Positions 28,055-36,636 of a stretch of 64,000 nucleotides of DNA are shown here, in pieces. Below the pieces are notes generated by a model. The model searched no databases, was not told the DNA's origin, and saw nothing but the letters and a program-made list of their open reading frames with translations. Source of the stretch: Chryseobacterium indologenes. GTDB lineage: Bacteria; Bacteroidota; Bacteroidia; Flavobacteriales; Weeksellaceae. A program made the translations under genes and the position numbers. The stretch spans positions 184,239 through 248,238 of the forward strand of contig DJTE01000011.1 of the NCBI GenBank assembly GCA_002439165.1. The letters run 5' to 3'. Position 1 is the first letter of the stretch; every line of letters starts with the position of its first letter.

Positions 28055-29077
28055 TCAGAAAAGCTCTCCGGGATTCTTCGGTCTTGTAATATTTAAATGC
28101 CGGTAAGCTTTTTCGGTAACTTCTCTTCCTCTGGGTGTCCGGATAATAAAGCCCTCCTGGATCAGGAATGGTTCATACACTTCTTCCACCGTTTCCGGAT
28201 TTTCACCGATTGAAGTTGCCAGAGCAGAAATTCCCACGGGTTTCCCTTTGAAATTTTCAATCATCACACGCATGATCTTATTATCCATTTCATCCAGGCC
28301 GAATTCATCCACATTCAGGGAATCCAGGGCATATTTTGTAATTTTGATCTCTATTTCTCCGTTTCCTTTTATTTCTGCAAAATCACGAACCCTTCTCAGC
28401 AGGGCATTGGCTATTCTGGGGGTTCCACGGCTTCTTCTGGCAATTTCTATCGCGGCATCTTCATAAATGGTACTGCCTAAAACCCCCGCACTTCTCTGAA
28501 TAATCATCGATAAAAGCTCTACGGAATAATATTCCAGCCTGCTTTGGATTCCGAATCTCGCCAGCATCGGCTTAGTAAGCATTCCGCTTCGGGTGGTTGC
28601 GCCCACCAGGGTGAAAGGATTAAGGCCGATCTGTACGCTGCGTGCGTTAGGACCGGTTTCCAGCATAATATCTATTTTGTAGTCCTCCATGGCAGAATAA
28701 AGGTATTCTTCCACAACCGGAGAAAGACGGTGAATCTCATCAATAAAAAGGACATCATTTTCCTCCAGATTGGTCAGCAGTCCGGCCAGGCTTCCCGGTT
28801 TATCCAATACAGGACCGGAAGTAATCTTGCAGTTTACTCCAAGTTCATTCGCAATAATATTGGCTAAAGTGGTTTTACCCAAACCCGGAGGACCGTGAAG
28901 AAGAACATGGTCAAGAGCACCCCCACGTCTTTTCGCCGCAGATACAAAAACCTCAAGATTTTCCAATGTTTTTCTCTGCCCGGCAAAGTCTTTAAAACTC
29001 TGGGGGCGGATCTGCTGCTCCTGCATAAGCTCTTCATGCGAGTAGTTTTCCTTATCTGGATGTAAAAAATCTGGCAT
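28055..29077 (-). CDS. ruvB: Holliday junction branch migration ATPase
   Basis: 340 residues. The order is RPQSFKDFAGQ near the start, Walker A HGPPGLGKTT (61-70), Walker B VLFIDEIHRL near 111, sensor block VGATTRSGMLTKPMLARFG near 160, arginine finger region SRGTPRIANALLRRVRDFA, and the C-terminal winged helix ending TPRGREVTEKAYRHLNI. RuvB forms hexameric rings that drive branch migration at Holliday junctions with RuvA. Length is normal. It is first in a four-gene minus-strand run; ruvA is not adjacent, as usual in Bacteroidota. Confidence 0.97.
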   Translation of the reverse strand: MPDFLHPDKENYSHEELMQEQQIRPQSFKDFAGQRKTLENLEVFVSAAKRRGGALDHVLLHGPPGLGKTTLANIIANELGVNCKITSGPVLDKPGSLAGLLTNLEENDVLFIDEIHRLSPVVEEYLYSAMEDYKIDIMLETGPNARSVQIGLNPFTLVGATTRSGMLTKPMLARFGIQSRLEYYSVELLSMIIQRSAGVLGSTIYEDAAIEIARRSRGTPRIANALLRRVRDFAEIKGNGEIEIKITKYALDSLNVDEFGLDEMDNKIMRVMIENFKGKPVGISALATSIGENPETVEEVYEPFLIQEGFIIRTPRGREVTEKAYRHLNITRPKNPGELF

Positions 29078-29096
29078 TAATTCATTTCATTTACCT

Positions 29097-29104
29097 CAAA
29101 GATA
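29097..29104 (-). promoter_or_regulatory. -7 element for ruvB operon
   Basis: On the minus strand it reads TATCTTTG, a full TAnnTTTG match, about 20 nt before the ruvB ATG. No -33 TTG at standard spacing. Confidence 0.45.
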
Positions 29105-29322
29105 GGAAATTTAGATAAAGGTTGAAAGACAGATCCGGAAAAGGGCAGGAACTAAAGCCGGGGTAAAACCGGATAAAGCAATGAAGCCCTGAAGATTTAA
29201 TCAATTGAGATATTTTAAGTATTTTTGAGAGGAAATATTAAAGCTGAATTGTGAGATTAAAATTCCGGTGGAGTTGAAATCCTTAAACAAACAATTCATC
29301 TTCTAACCCATAGTCTAAATAA

Positions 29323-30549
29323 ATGAAATTAATAGGACCATTCAGGCAGGTTGTAACACTTGCCGGGCTACCGTTAAGAGGTAAACTTTCCGATGAACAG
29401 CTGGAAATTACTGTTGATGGAGGAATTGTAATCAATAACGGGATCATTCATAAAACAGGAAATTTTGATGTATTAAAATCAGAATTTCCGGATATAGAAA
29501 CTGAACAGATTGAAGGAGAGCAGATTGTTCTTCCCGCTTTCACAGACTCACATACCCATATCTGTTTCGGAGGAAACCGGGCCAATGATTTTGCTATGCG
29601 TAATGCCGGCAAAACTTATCTGGAAATAGCCGAAAGCGGAGGAGGGATCTGGAGTTCCGTACAGCATACAAGAAATGCTTCAGAAGAAGAATTACTGAAA
29701 ACACTATTGGAAAGGATCAGTTTCCTGGTTGATCTTGGTATCACAACCATTGAAGTAAAAAGCGGTTATGGCCTGGACGTGGAGAACGAGCTTAAAATGC
29801 TCCGGATGATCAGAAAAGCTCAGGAATTTACTGAAGCAACTTTGGTTCCTACCTGTCTTTCCGCCCATTTAAAACCAAGAGATTTTGAAGGAAGCAACCC
29901 TGAATATCTGAAATATATCCTTACCGAAATTTTACCGAAAGTAAAAGAAGAGAATCTGGCGCAGCGTGTTGATATATTTATTGAAAAATCAGCGTTTCAG
30001 CCTGAAGAAAGTAAAGATTTCCTACTTAAAACTAAAGATTTAGGTTTTGAAATCACCGTTCATGCCGATCAGTTTACCCCGGGAAGTTCTCGAATAGCTG
30101 TGGAGGTAGGAGCAAAGTCCGCAGATCACCTGGAAGCAACGGTTGATGAAGATATTCAGTTTTTAGCAGAATCAGATACAGTGGCAACAGCACTTCCGGG
30201 AGCAAGCTTAGGATTGGGGGAAAAATTTACGCCGGCAAGAAAATTACTGGATGCAGGTGCTATCGTAGCGATTGCCAGTGACTGGAACCCGGGATCAGCC
30301 CCTATGGGAAATTTAATTACCCAGGCTTCTATTCTGGCTGCTTTTCAGAAACTGACGACAGCCGAGGTATTGGCAGGAATGACCTACCGTGCTGCCTATG
30401 CCCTTAATCTGGAAGACAGAGGAAAACTGGAACCTGGTAAAAAAGCAGATTTTGTGACTTTTAAAACCGATAATTTTCAGAATGTTCTTTACAATCAGGG
30501 AAGTCTTGGGGCAGAACATGTTTATATTGACGGAAACCTTATAAAATAA
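29323..30549 (+). CDS. hutI: Imidazolonepropionase
   Basis: 408 residues. The amidohydrolase metal motif DSHTHICFGG is near residue 73, then RNAGKTYLEIAESGGGIWSSV, the TTIEVKSGYGLD block, HADQF near 247 and ASDWNPGSAPMGNL near 320, the HutI pattern. It hydrolyses imidazolone-5-propionate to N-formimidoyl-L-glutamate, the third step of histidine degradation. Its usual partners hutH and hutU are not in the window; hutG is 3.7 kb downstream, separated by a DUF695 gene and a transporter. The DUF695 gene starts 8 nt after this one. Confidence 0.95.
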   Translation: MKLIGPFRQVVTLAGLPLRGKLSDEQLEITVDGGIVINNGIIHKTGNFDVLKSEFPDIETEQIEGEQIVLPAFTDSHTHICFGGNRANDFAMRNAGKTYLEIAESGGGIWSSVQHTRNASEEELLKTLLERISFLVDLGITTIEVKSGYGLDVENELKMLRMIRKAQEFTEATLVPTCLSAHLKPRDFEGSNPEYLKYILTEILPKVKEENLAQRVDIFIEKSAFQPEESKDFLLKTKDLGFEITVHADQFTPGSSRIAVEVGAKSADHLEATVDEDIQFLAESDTVATALPGASLGLGEKFTPARKLLDAGAIVAIASDWNPGSAPMGNLITQASILAAFQKLTTAEVLAGMTYRAAYALNLEDRGKLEPGKKADFVTFKTDNFQNVLYNQGSLGAEHVYIDGNLIK

Positions 30550-30557
30550 ACACACTT

Positions 30558-31661
30558 ATGGGTATCTTTGATAAAATCTTCAGTAAAAAAGATCCGGAAC
30601 AGGAAATCCGTACCTATAAAGATTTCTGGAACTGGTTTCAGACCAGGGAAAAAGACTTTTACGAAATTGTAAAAAACAGGGAAACGGCATCCATTGAAAA
30701 GGATTTTTTTGATGTACTTTCTCCCAAGCTCCGCCAGATCAATGAACATTTTTATTTTCTTACCGGAATGCTTGATGATACTACCGCAGAGCTCATCATT
30801 ACCGTAGACGGAGAAATAAAAAATATGGTTTTTGCTGAAGAACTTATCAGCGCGGCCCCTGAGTCGGAATACTGGCTGTTTACCGCATTAAAGCCTGCTA
30901 AAAATATAGATCACGTAGCTCTTCAGATGAACGGCTATGAATTTACAAAAGATAATGTATTCTTTTATTCCAACGAATCGGAGGAGTATCCTGACGAAAT
31001 CGATCTTGCTTTTGTTTATGAAGGGCTAAATGAAGAAAACAAAGGACAGATTACCACCGGGATATGTGTGTTTTTAGACCATTTTTTAGGCGAACTGAAT
31101 TTTGCGACGCAGATTGACGTATTCAGTATCATTGGAAAAGATCAGGCAGAAAAAGAGCTGGTTCCGATCGGAAAACTCAAAGATTTTCTGGAATGGAGAG
31201 AAAGGGAATTCACCGAAAAGTATGAAAAGGTAAAAAGAACTGATACAGAAGATGAGTTTTCTGTTATCAGAGCTGCTTTAGGTAATGAAAGACCGCTTAT
31301 TGCCTGCATGAATCTGCCCTTATTACAATATGATGCAAAAGCTTCCTATCCGTGGATTTCTGTTCTTAAATTTCACTATAACGGAGATAACAATGACGGC
31401 CTTCCCGAAAAAGAAGATTTTGAAAAATTAAGCGATATTGAAGATAAAGCCATTGAAGATCTGCAAGAGAAGGGATACCTGTACATAGGCAGGGAAACTG
31501 CGGATAACGTTAAAGAATGTTATTTTGCAGGAAAAGATTTCAGGGAAATTTCTAAAGTTTTTAAGACAATAGAGGATAACACTCCGGAATATAAAATCTC
31601 ATTCAGAATCTTTAAAGATAAATACTGGCAGTATTTTAAATATTACAATAATGCTGTTTAA
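30558..31661 (+). CDS. DUF695 domain-containing protein
   Basis: 367 residues, acidic, no signal peptide or membrane span. The C-terminal half (about 235-365), with RPLIACMNLPLLQYDAKASY, PWISVLKFHY, GLPEKEDFEKLSDIEDKAIE and a final YYxAGKDF-like stretch, matches DUF695, an uncharacterised family; the N-terminal half has the pattern often found fused to it in Bacteroidota (FWNWFQTREKDFYEIV ... LTFTIDGE-type repeats). It follows hutI after 8 nt and is probably in its transcript, ending at the terminator at 31,663. Function unknown. Confidence 0.8.
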   Translation: MGIFDKIFSKKDPEQEIRTYKDFWNWFQTREKDFYEIVKNRETASIEKDFFDVLSPKLRQINEHFYFLTGMLDDTTAELIITVDGEIKNMVFAEELISAAPESEYWLFTALKPAKNIDHVALQMNGYEFTKDNVFFYSNESEEYPDEIDLAFVYEGLNEENKGQITTGICVFLDHFLGELNFATQIDVFSIIGKDQAEKELVPIGKLKDFLEWREREFTEKYEKVKRTDTEDEFSVIRAALGNERPLIACMNLPLLQYDAKASYPWISVLKFHYNGDNNDGLPEKEDFEKLSDIEDKAIEDLQEKGYLYIGRETADNVKECYFAGKDFREISKVFKTIEDNTPEYKISFRIFKDKYWQYFKYYNNAV

Positions 31662-31662
31662 C

Positions 31663-31699
31663 AAAAATGCGGAAGAAAAATTCTTCTGCATTTTTTTTA
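31663..31699 (+). terminator. Rho-independent terminator after DUF695 gene
   Basis: The stem AAAAATGCGGAAGAA / TTCTTCTGCATTTTT has one G-T pair and an AAA loop, and extends into a T-run. It overlaps the end of the gene by a couple of bases downstream of the stop. Confidence 0.88.
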
Positions 31700-32147
31700 T
31701 TTCCGGTGTACAGATAACCAAAGTAATTAATTTCATCCTTACTTTTTAATTGTAAAATCATACTAAAAAATCTGCGTCATCTGCTTAATCAGCGAGAGAA
31801 AAAAAACATAAAAATCAGGCAATATGCAGGAAGCTTTACAACTTTTGTTATACTATACAGCTCTTACAAATCTTTTATTTACAGGTTAAAATTTACTAGA
31901 TAAATGACCTTAAAAGTCAGCATCAAGAAATCATAAAGTCCTCCATATTTTTCATATTTCCTATAAGTTTTCTTATCTTGCGCCGCGATTAGCGTTGATT
32001 TTTAGATAAATAACGTATTTTTCAATAGTTCTTAAGTGCGCCGGAGATCCCGGAAAACCTGGATATTTTCTTATTTCTCAGTACTTTTTTACAGCTATAT
32101 TCCATACCAGGAAGACTTGTCGATACGATAAAACGAAAATAAAAAAA
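31700..32147. other. Long leader/intergenic region before the BCCT gene
   Basis: No gene or known RNA was found. It contains three degenerate copies of a 9-bp unit (ATCTGCGTC, ATCTGCTTA, ATCAGCGAG) at 31,770-31,796, which look like a dispersed flavobacterial intergenic repeat. A G/C-richer patch lies around 31,980-32,065. The transporter promoter could not be pinned down. Confidence 0.45.
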
Positions 32148-34160
32148 ATGAATTTTCAAAATGTTAGATCTACTTTTAACAAAGGGGTCACTATTCCGAG
32201 TTTAATATTTATCATAGGTACCTGTTTTCTGTCCGCAGTTTATCCCAAACCAACAGAAAACATACTGAATGAGATTAAGCAGTTCATATTTGTCAATTTA
32301 AATTGGGTATATGTATGGTCTGTGACGCTTTTTGTAATTTTCCTGGTGTATCTGCTGTTCAGCAAATATGCCGACATTAAGCTGGGAGCGAATGACAGTA
32401 AGCCGGAATATTCCTTCTTTTCCTGGATTTCCATGCTTTTCGCAGCAGGAATGGGAATCGGACTGATTTATTTCAGTGTAGCTGAACCTATGCAGCATTA
32501 TTCTTCAGATGTTTTTGCCGATAATCATTATGTAAGCCGGGCCAAGCAGGCACAGCTCTATACTTTTTTCCATTGGGGAATCCATGCATGGGCTATTTAC
32601 GGAGTGGTGGGGCTCTCTTTATCTTATTTTGCCTACCGTTACAGACTTCCGCTTTCATTACGGAGCTGCTTTTATCCCTTGCTAAAAAATAAGATCAATG
32701 GAAAATGGGGTAATGCCATTGACGTTTTTGCACTATGCTGTACCTTCTTTGGAATTACTACCACACTTGGATTTGGAGTGGTGCAGATCAGTTCCGGACT
32801 GAATATCCTTCATATTACACCAGAGAACAGTTTTATGTATCAGATCATCATTGTGGTTACCCTTGTTGCCCTTTCTGTGATGTCTGCCATCTCAGGAGTG
32901 GGAAAAGGAGTAAAAATTTTAAGTAATATCAATGTTATCAGTGTAATCGGGCTTCTGCTTTTTGTATTGATACTGGGACCCACGGTATACCTCATCGGAA
33001 GCTTTACAGATGGTCTGGGAAATTATATCAATAACTTTTTCAATCTTACCTTCAATACCCATGTTTATGAGAAAAATGCCCTGCCGTGGTTTTATGACTG
33101 GACTATTCTTTACTGGGCATGGTGGATTTCCTGGTCGCCATATGTAGGTTTGTTTATTGCAAGGATCTCCAAAGGAAGAACGATCAGGGAGTTTATCCTG
33201 GCGGTTTTAATCCTTCCTACACTGTTCAATTTTATCTGGATGTCCGTATTTGGAAACAGTGCTATTTGGTTTGATTTAAATATGGCCAACGGACAACTAA
33301 GTCAGTTTGCCACAGATCCGGACGCGTTAATGTTCAGATTCTTAGAATATCTGCCTTTATCGGAGTTTACAGGGTTATTTGTGATTCTTATCATCCTTAT
33401 CTTTTTTGTGACATCGGCCGATTCAGGTATATTTGTAATGAACAGTATTGCAACTAAAAATGCCGGTAAATCTCCAAAATGGCAGATTGTATTCTGGGGT
33501 GTTCTATTGGCTGTGCTTTCTCTTTTACTGCTGAATGTAGGAGGTCTTAAAGCATTACAGAGTATGACCTTAATTACTGCATTACCGTTTTCCATTGTGG
33601 TTATTCTATTCATTGTAAGTCTGATGAAAGGACTGTCGATTGACCGGAAATACTATGAAAGAAACTTTTCAGCGTCTACTGTTCCGTGGTCCGGCGAATT
33701 CTGGAAAGAACGCTTAAAGAATATTGTTTCCTTTAAAGATAAGGCTTCCGTAGATCATTTCATACAGGTAAAAGCCTGGGAAGCCTTTACGGATCTCCGG
33801 AAGGAATTTGCCGCCAACGGAATTACAGCACAGATAAATCAGGGTGAAAATCCTGTCAGAATAGAAATAGAAATCCATCAGGGGGTAGTAAACAACTTTG
33901 TTTATGGTATCGAAAATCAGATAAAAACAGTGTCTGAACATATCATGAATGAAGAAAACCTGCCGGAGCTGGATGATAATAAAACCCATTATCCACGATC
34001 CTATTTTGGAGACAGACGGGAAGGGTATGACGTGCAGTATTTCACCAAAAATGAGCTGATTTCCGATGTACTGAAACATTATGAACGGTTTTTGGAAATT
34101 ATTTCAGAAGAGCGGAATGAAATGTTTATCAGCAGCAATGCCAATGAGAATAAACATTGA
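32148..34160 (+). CDS. BCCT-family (choline/betaine/carnitine) transporter
   Basis: 670 residues with about twelve membrane spans between residues 15 and 490. The BCCT signatures are present: MLFAAGMGIGLIYFSVAEPMQHY near residue 100 and WTILYWAWWISWSPYVGLFIARISKGRTIREF near 315-345. A cytoplasmic C-terminal extension of about 170 residues follows, as in the long, BetT-like members, where it tunes response to osmotic stress. The likely cargo is choline or betaine, moved with H+ or Na+. No choline oxidation genes are adjacent, and the neighbours are histidine-degradation genes, so the substrate is uncertain. Confidence 0.9.
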   Translation: MNFQNVRSTFNKGVTIPSLIFIIGTCFLSAVYPKPTENILNEIKQFIFVNLNWVYVWSVTLFVIFLVYLLFSKYADIKLGANDSKPEYSFFSWISMLFAAGMGIGLIYFSVAEPMQHYSSDVFADNHYVSRAKQAQLYTFFHWGIHAWAIYGVVGLSLSYFAYRYRLPLSLRSCFYPLLKNKINGKWGNAIDVFALCCTFFGITTTLGFGVVQISSGLNILHITPENSFMYQIIIVVTLVALSVMSAISGVGKGVKILSNINVISVIGLLLFVLILGPTVYLIGSFTDGLGNYINNFFNLTFNTHVYEKNALPWFYDWTILYWAWWISWSPYVGLFIARISKGRTIREFILAVLILPTLFNFIWMSVFGNSAIWFDLNMANGQLSQFATDPDALMFRFLEYLPLSEFTGLFVILIILIFFVTSADSGIFVMNSIATKNAGKSPKWQIVFWGVLLAVLSLLLLNVGGLKALQSMTLITALPFSIVVILFIVSLMKGLSIDRKYYERNFSASTVPWSGEFWKERLKNIVSFKDKASVDHFIQVKAWEAFTDLRKEFAANGITAQINQGENPVRIEIEIHQGVVNNFVYGIENQIKTVSEHIMNEENLPELDDNKTHYPRSYFGDRREGYDVQYFTKNELISDVLKHYERFLEIISEERNEMFISSNANENKH

Positions 34161-34284
34161 AATACATACTATTTGTCTCACAATGAATACTTTGTTTAAT
34201 GTACGAAAGAAGTTTTTTATTTAAACAATATTAATTAGCTTTACTGAATAGAATGATGCGACTTAAATTGAATTTTAAATAATT

Positions 34285-35208
34285 ATGTTTCAGAATATTT
34301 GGCAGGGTAGGCTGGATGGAGAAGAGCTTCTTTTCCACAGGCTGTTTCAGAGAGTAAAAGAAGAACAGAATTACGATACTATCTCAACGAATGATTTCGT
34401 TATACACGGTTTTGCCGTGGATGAAGGAGTACGAAGGAATAAAGGACGTCTCGGAGCAAAAGATGCACCTGATGTGATCCGGAAGAATATGTCTAATTTC
34501 CCGGTTATTTTCCCTGATTTTTCTCTGCTTGACTTCGGAAACATTACCTGCGAAAACGGAGATCTGGAAACAGCCCAGAACAGCCTTGCCAAAAATGTAT
34601 CAAAAGTACTTTTAAAAGGAGGAAAGTCATTGGTGCTGGGTGGAGGTCATGAAGTAACCTATGCCCATTATTTAGGCGTAAAAACAGCCTTTCCGGAACA
34701 GAAAATAGGGATCATTAATATTGATGCCCATTTTGATAACAGGCAGCCGGAAAAAGGTGCAGGTCCAAGCTCGGGAACAGGATTCTGGCAGATTGCACAG
34801 GAAGGACCGGTCAATTCCCTGCACATCGGGATTCAGAGAAATTCAAATACTTTAAAACTCTTTGATACGGCTCATCAGTATGGAATGAAATATATTCTTG
34901 CAGACGAAATCTTTTTTGAGAATCTTCCGTCCATTTATCAGAGGATCAATGATTTGCTCGATAGTGTAGATTATGCATACCTCACCATTTGCATGGATGT
35001 ATTCAATGCCTCCATTGCGCCGGGGGTTTCCGCTTCAGCATACAACGGGATTTTTGCAGATACAGCTTTTATGCATTTTTACAGGCATATTTTAAAAAAT
35101 AAAAAAATAGTGGCTCTGGATGCAGCAGAAGTAAACCCTTCCTTTGACATTCAGGACAGAACGGCAAGGCTGGCAGCATGCCTTTTGAATGAATGGTTTA
35201 TGGTATAA
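34285..35208 (+). CDS. hutG: Formimidoylglutamase (arginase family)
   Basis: 307 residues of the ureohydrolase fold with its manganese motifs: GGGHEVTYAH (about 112-121), NIDAHFDNR (about 149-157), CMDVFNASIAPG (about 236-247) and a late AAEVNPSFD. The early GFAVDEGVRRNKGRLGAKDAPDVIR and the presence of hutI upstream support formimidoylglutamase, which splits N-formimidoyl-glutamate into glutamate and formamide, over arginase or agmatinase. It stands 124 nt after the transporter gene and appears to be transcribed separately from, or at low spacing with, the aldehyde dehydrogenase. Confidence 0.9.
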   Translation: MFQNIWQGRLDGEELLFHRLFQRVKEEQNYDTISTNDFVIHGFAVDEGVRRNKGRLGAKDAPDVIRKNMSNFPVIFPDFSLLDFGNITCENGDLETAQNSLAKNVSKVLLKGGKSLVLGGGHEVTYAHYLGVKTAFPEQKIGIINIDAHFDNRQPEKGAGPSSGTGFWQIAQEGPVNSLHIGIQRNSNTLKLFDTAHQYGMKYILADEIFFENLPSIYQRINDLLDSVDYAYLTICMDVFNASIAPGVSASAYNGIFADTAFMHFYRHILKNKKIVALDAAEVNPSFDIQDRTARLAACLLNEWFMV

Positions 35209-35342
35209 AACAATATATCATCAATAGAGAAAATCATTATTTTATATAACTTTAAGGAACAAAATTTGTTGCTTTCATGATGCTTTTAAAGAAGAAGCAT
35301 TAAATAAATTCATTGATTTGAATTTAAAACAGAAATTAAATT

Positions 35343-36635
35343 ATGGAACAGTTAATTGAAAATAAACTTATTAAAGCAGATAAGACATTTTCATCATGGA
35401 GAAAAGTACCGTTTGAAGAAAGACAGAAGCTGATTGCAAAAGCGGCGGAAATTTTAAAAAACAATTCGGAGAAGTTTGGAAGGATCATCACGACAGAAAT
35501 GAATAAACCCATTTCCGAGTCGGTTGCTGAGGTAGAAAAATGTGCTTTAATGATGAATTATTATGCAGAGGCCGAAAATATTTTAAAACCTGAAAAAGTG
35601 GAGTCTGAGTTTGCTTATTCTGAAGTTCATTACGCTCCGAAAGGGGTGATTTTAGGTGTAATGCCCTGGAATTTTCCTTTCTGGCAGGTGCTGAGGTTTG
35701 CTGTTCCCGCCATTTTAGCCGGAAATACAGTCGTTCTGAAGCATGCTTCCATTTGTTTCGGAAGCGGAAATGCAATCGAAGAAGTTCTTCTGGAAGCAGG
35801 TTTCCCGGAAGGTGTTTTCCAGAATCTTGAAGTAGGACATAAAATGGTAAAAGAAATCCTGGAACATGATGCTGTAAAAGGAGTGAGCTTAACTGGGAGC
35901 GGAAAGGCCGGGGGAGAAGTGGCTTCTATCGCGGGTCTAAATATCAAAAAATCTTTACTTGAACTGGGCGGAAGTGATGCCTTCATTATTTTTGAAGATG
36001 CTGATCTGGATGAAGCGGCAAAATCCGGGGTAAAATCCAGACTTCAGAACTGCGGACAGACCTGCACAGCGGCAAAAAGATTTATCATCGATGAGAAAAT
36101 AGAAGATGAGTTTTTACCGAAATTCATTGAAGAATATAAAAAATATGAAATTGGAGATCCCCTAAATAAGGAAACCAAATTAGCCGGAATGGCAAGACCT
36201 GATCTTGCTGATGAATTGGAAGCCCAGTTCAACAGGGCATTGGAAAGTGGAGCGGAAATCATCATTCCTCTGGAAAGAGTCTCAGAGAACGAGTTTAAAC
36301 CCGGTTTAATCAGAGTTAAGGAAGGAAATCCAATTTTAAAAGAAGAACTTTTCGGCCCTCTTGGAATGATTATGACGGCTAAAAATGATGATGAAGCCTT
36401 ACAGATGGCTAATGATATTCCTTTTGGTCTTTCCAACTCGGTATGGACGAAGAATAAAGAACGTCAGTTGTATTTTATTGAAAATCTTGAATCCGGAACC
36501 GTAAATATCAACAGAATGACCAGCTCTGATCCGCGTTTCCCGTTCGGTGGGAGCAAGGCTTCAGGATATGGGACAGAACTTTCTTTACTGGCTTTAAAAG
36601 AATTTGTGACCGCGAAAACCATCGTGGGAAACTAG
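35343..36635 (+). CDS. NAD(P)-dependent aldehyde dehydrogenase, succinate-semialdehyde type
   Basis: 430 residues, a short ALDH-superfamily enzyme. The catalytic Glu is in LLELGGSDAF and the nucleophile in QNCGQTCTAAKRF (Cys near residue 242); PWNFPFWQVLRFAVPAILAGNTVVLKHA is the cofactor-binding stretch. The combination of short length, LGGSDAFIIFEDADLD and NCGQTCTAAKR is typical of proteins annotated as NAD-dependent succinate-semialdehyde dehydrogenases of the YneI/Sad type. The substrate is inferred. The WG-repeat gene begins 1 nt after its stop. Confidence 0.85.
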   Translation: MEQLIENKLIKADKTFSSWRKVPFEERQKLIAKAAEILKNNSEKFGRIITTEMNKPISESVAEVEKCALMMNYYAEAENILKPEKVESEFAYSEVHYAPKGVILGVMPWNFPFWQVLRFAVPAILAGNTVVLKHASICFGSGNAIEEVLLEAGFPEGVFQNLEVGHKMVKEILEHDAVKGVSLTGSGKAGGEVASIAGLNIKKSLLELGGSDAFIIFEDADLDEAAKSGVKSRLQNCGQTCTAAKRFIIDEKIEDEFLPKFIEEYKKYEIGDPLNKETKLAGMARPDLADELEAQFNRALESGAEIIIPLERVSENEFKPGLIRVKEGNPILKEELFGPLGMIMTAKNDDEALQMANDIPFGLSNSVWTKNKERQLYFIENLESGTVNINRMTSSDPRFPFGGSKASGYGTELSLLALKEFVTAKTIVGN

Positions 36636-36636
36636 A

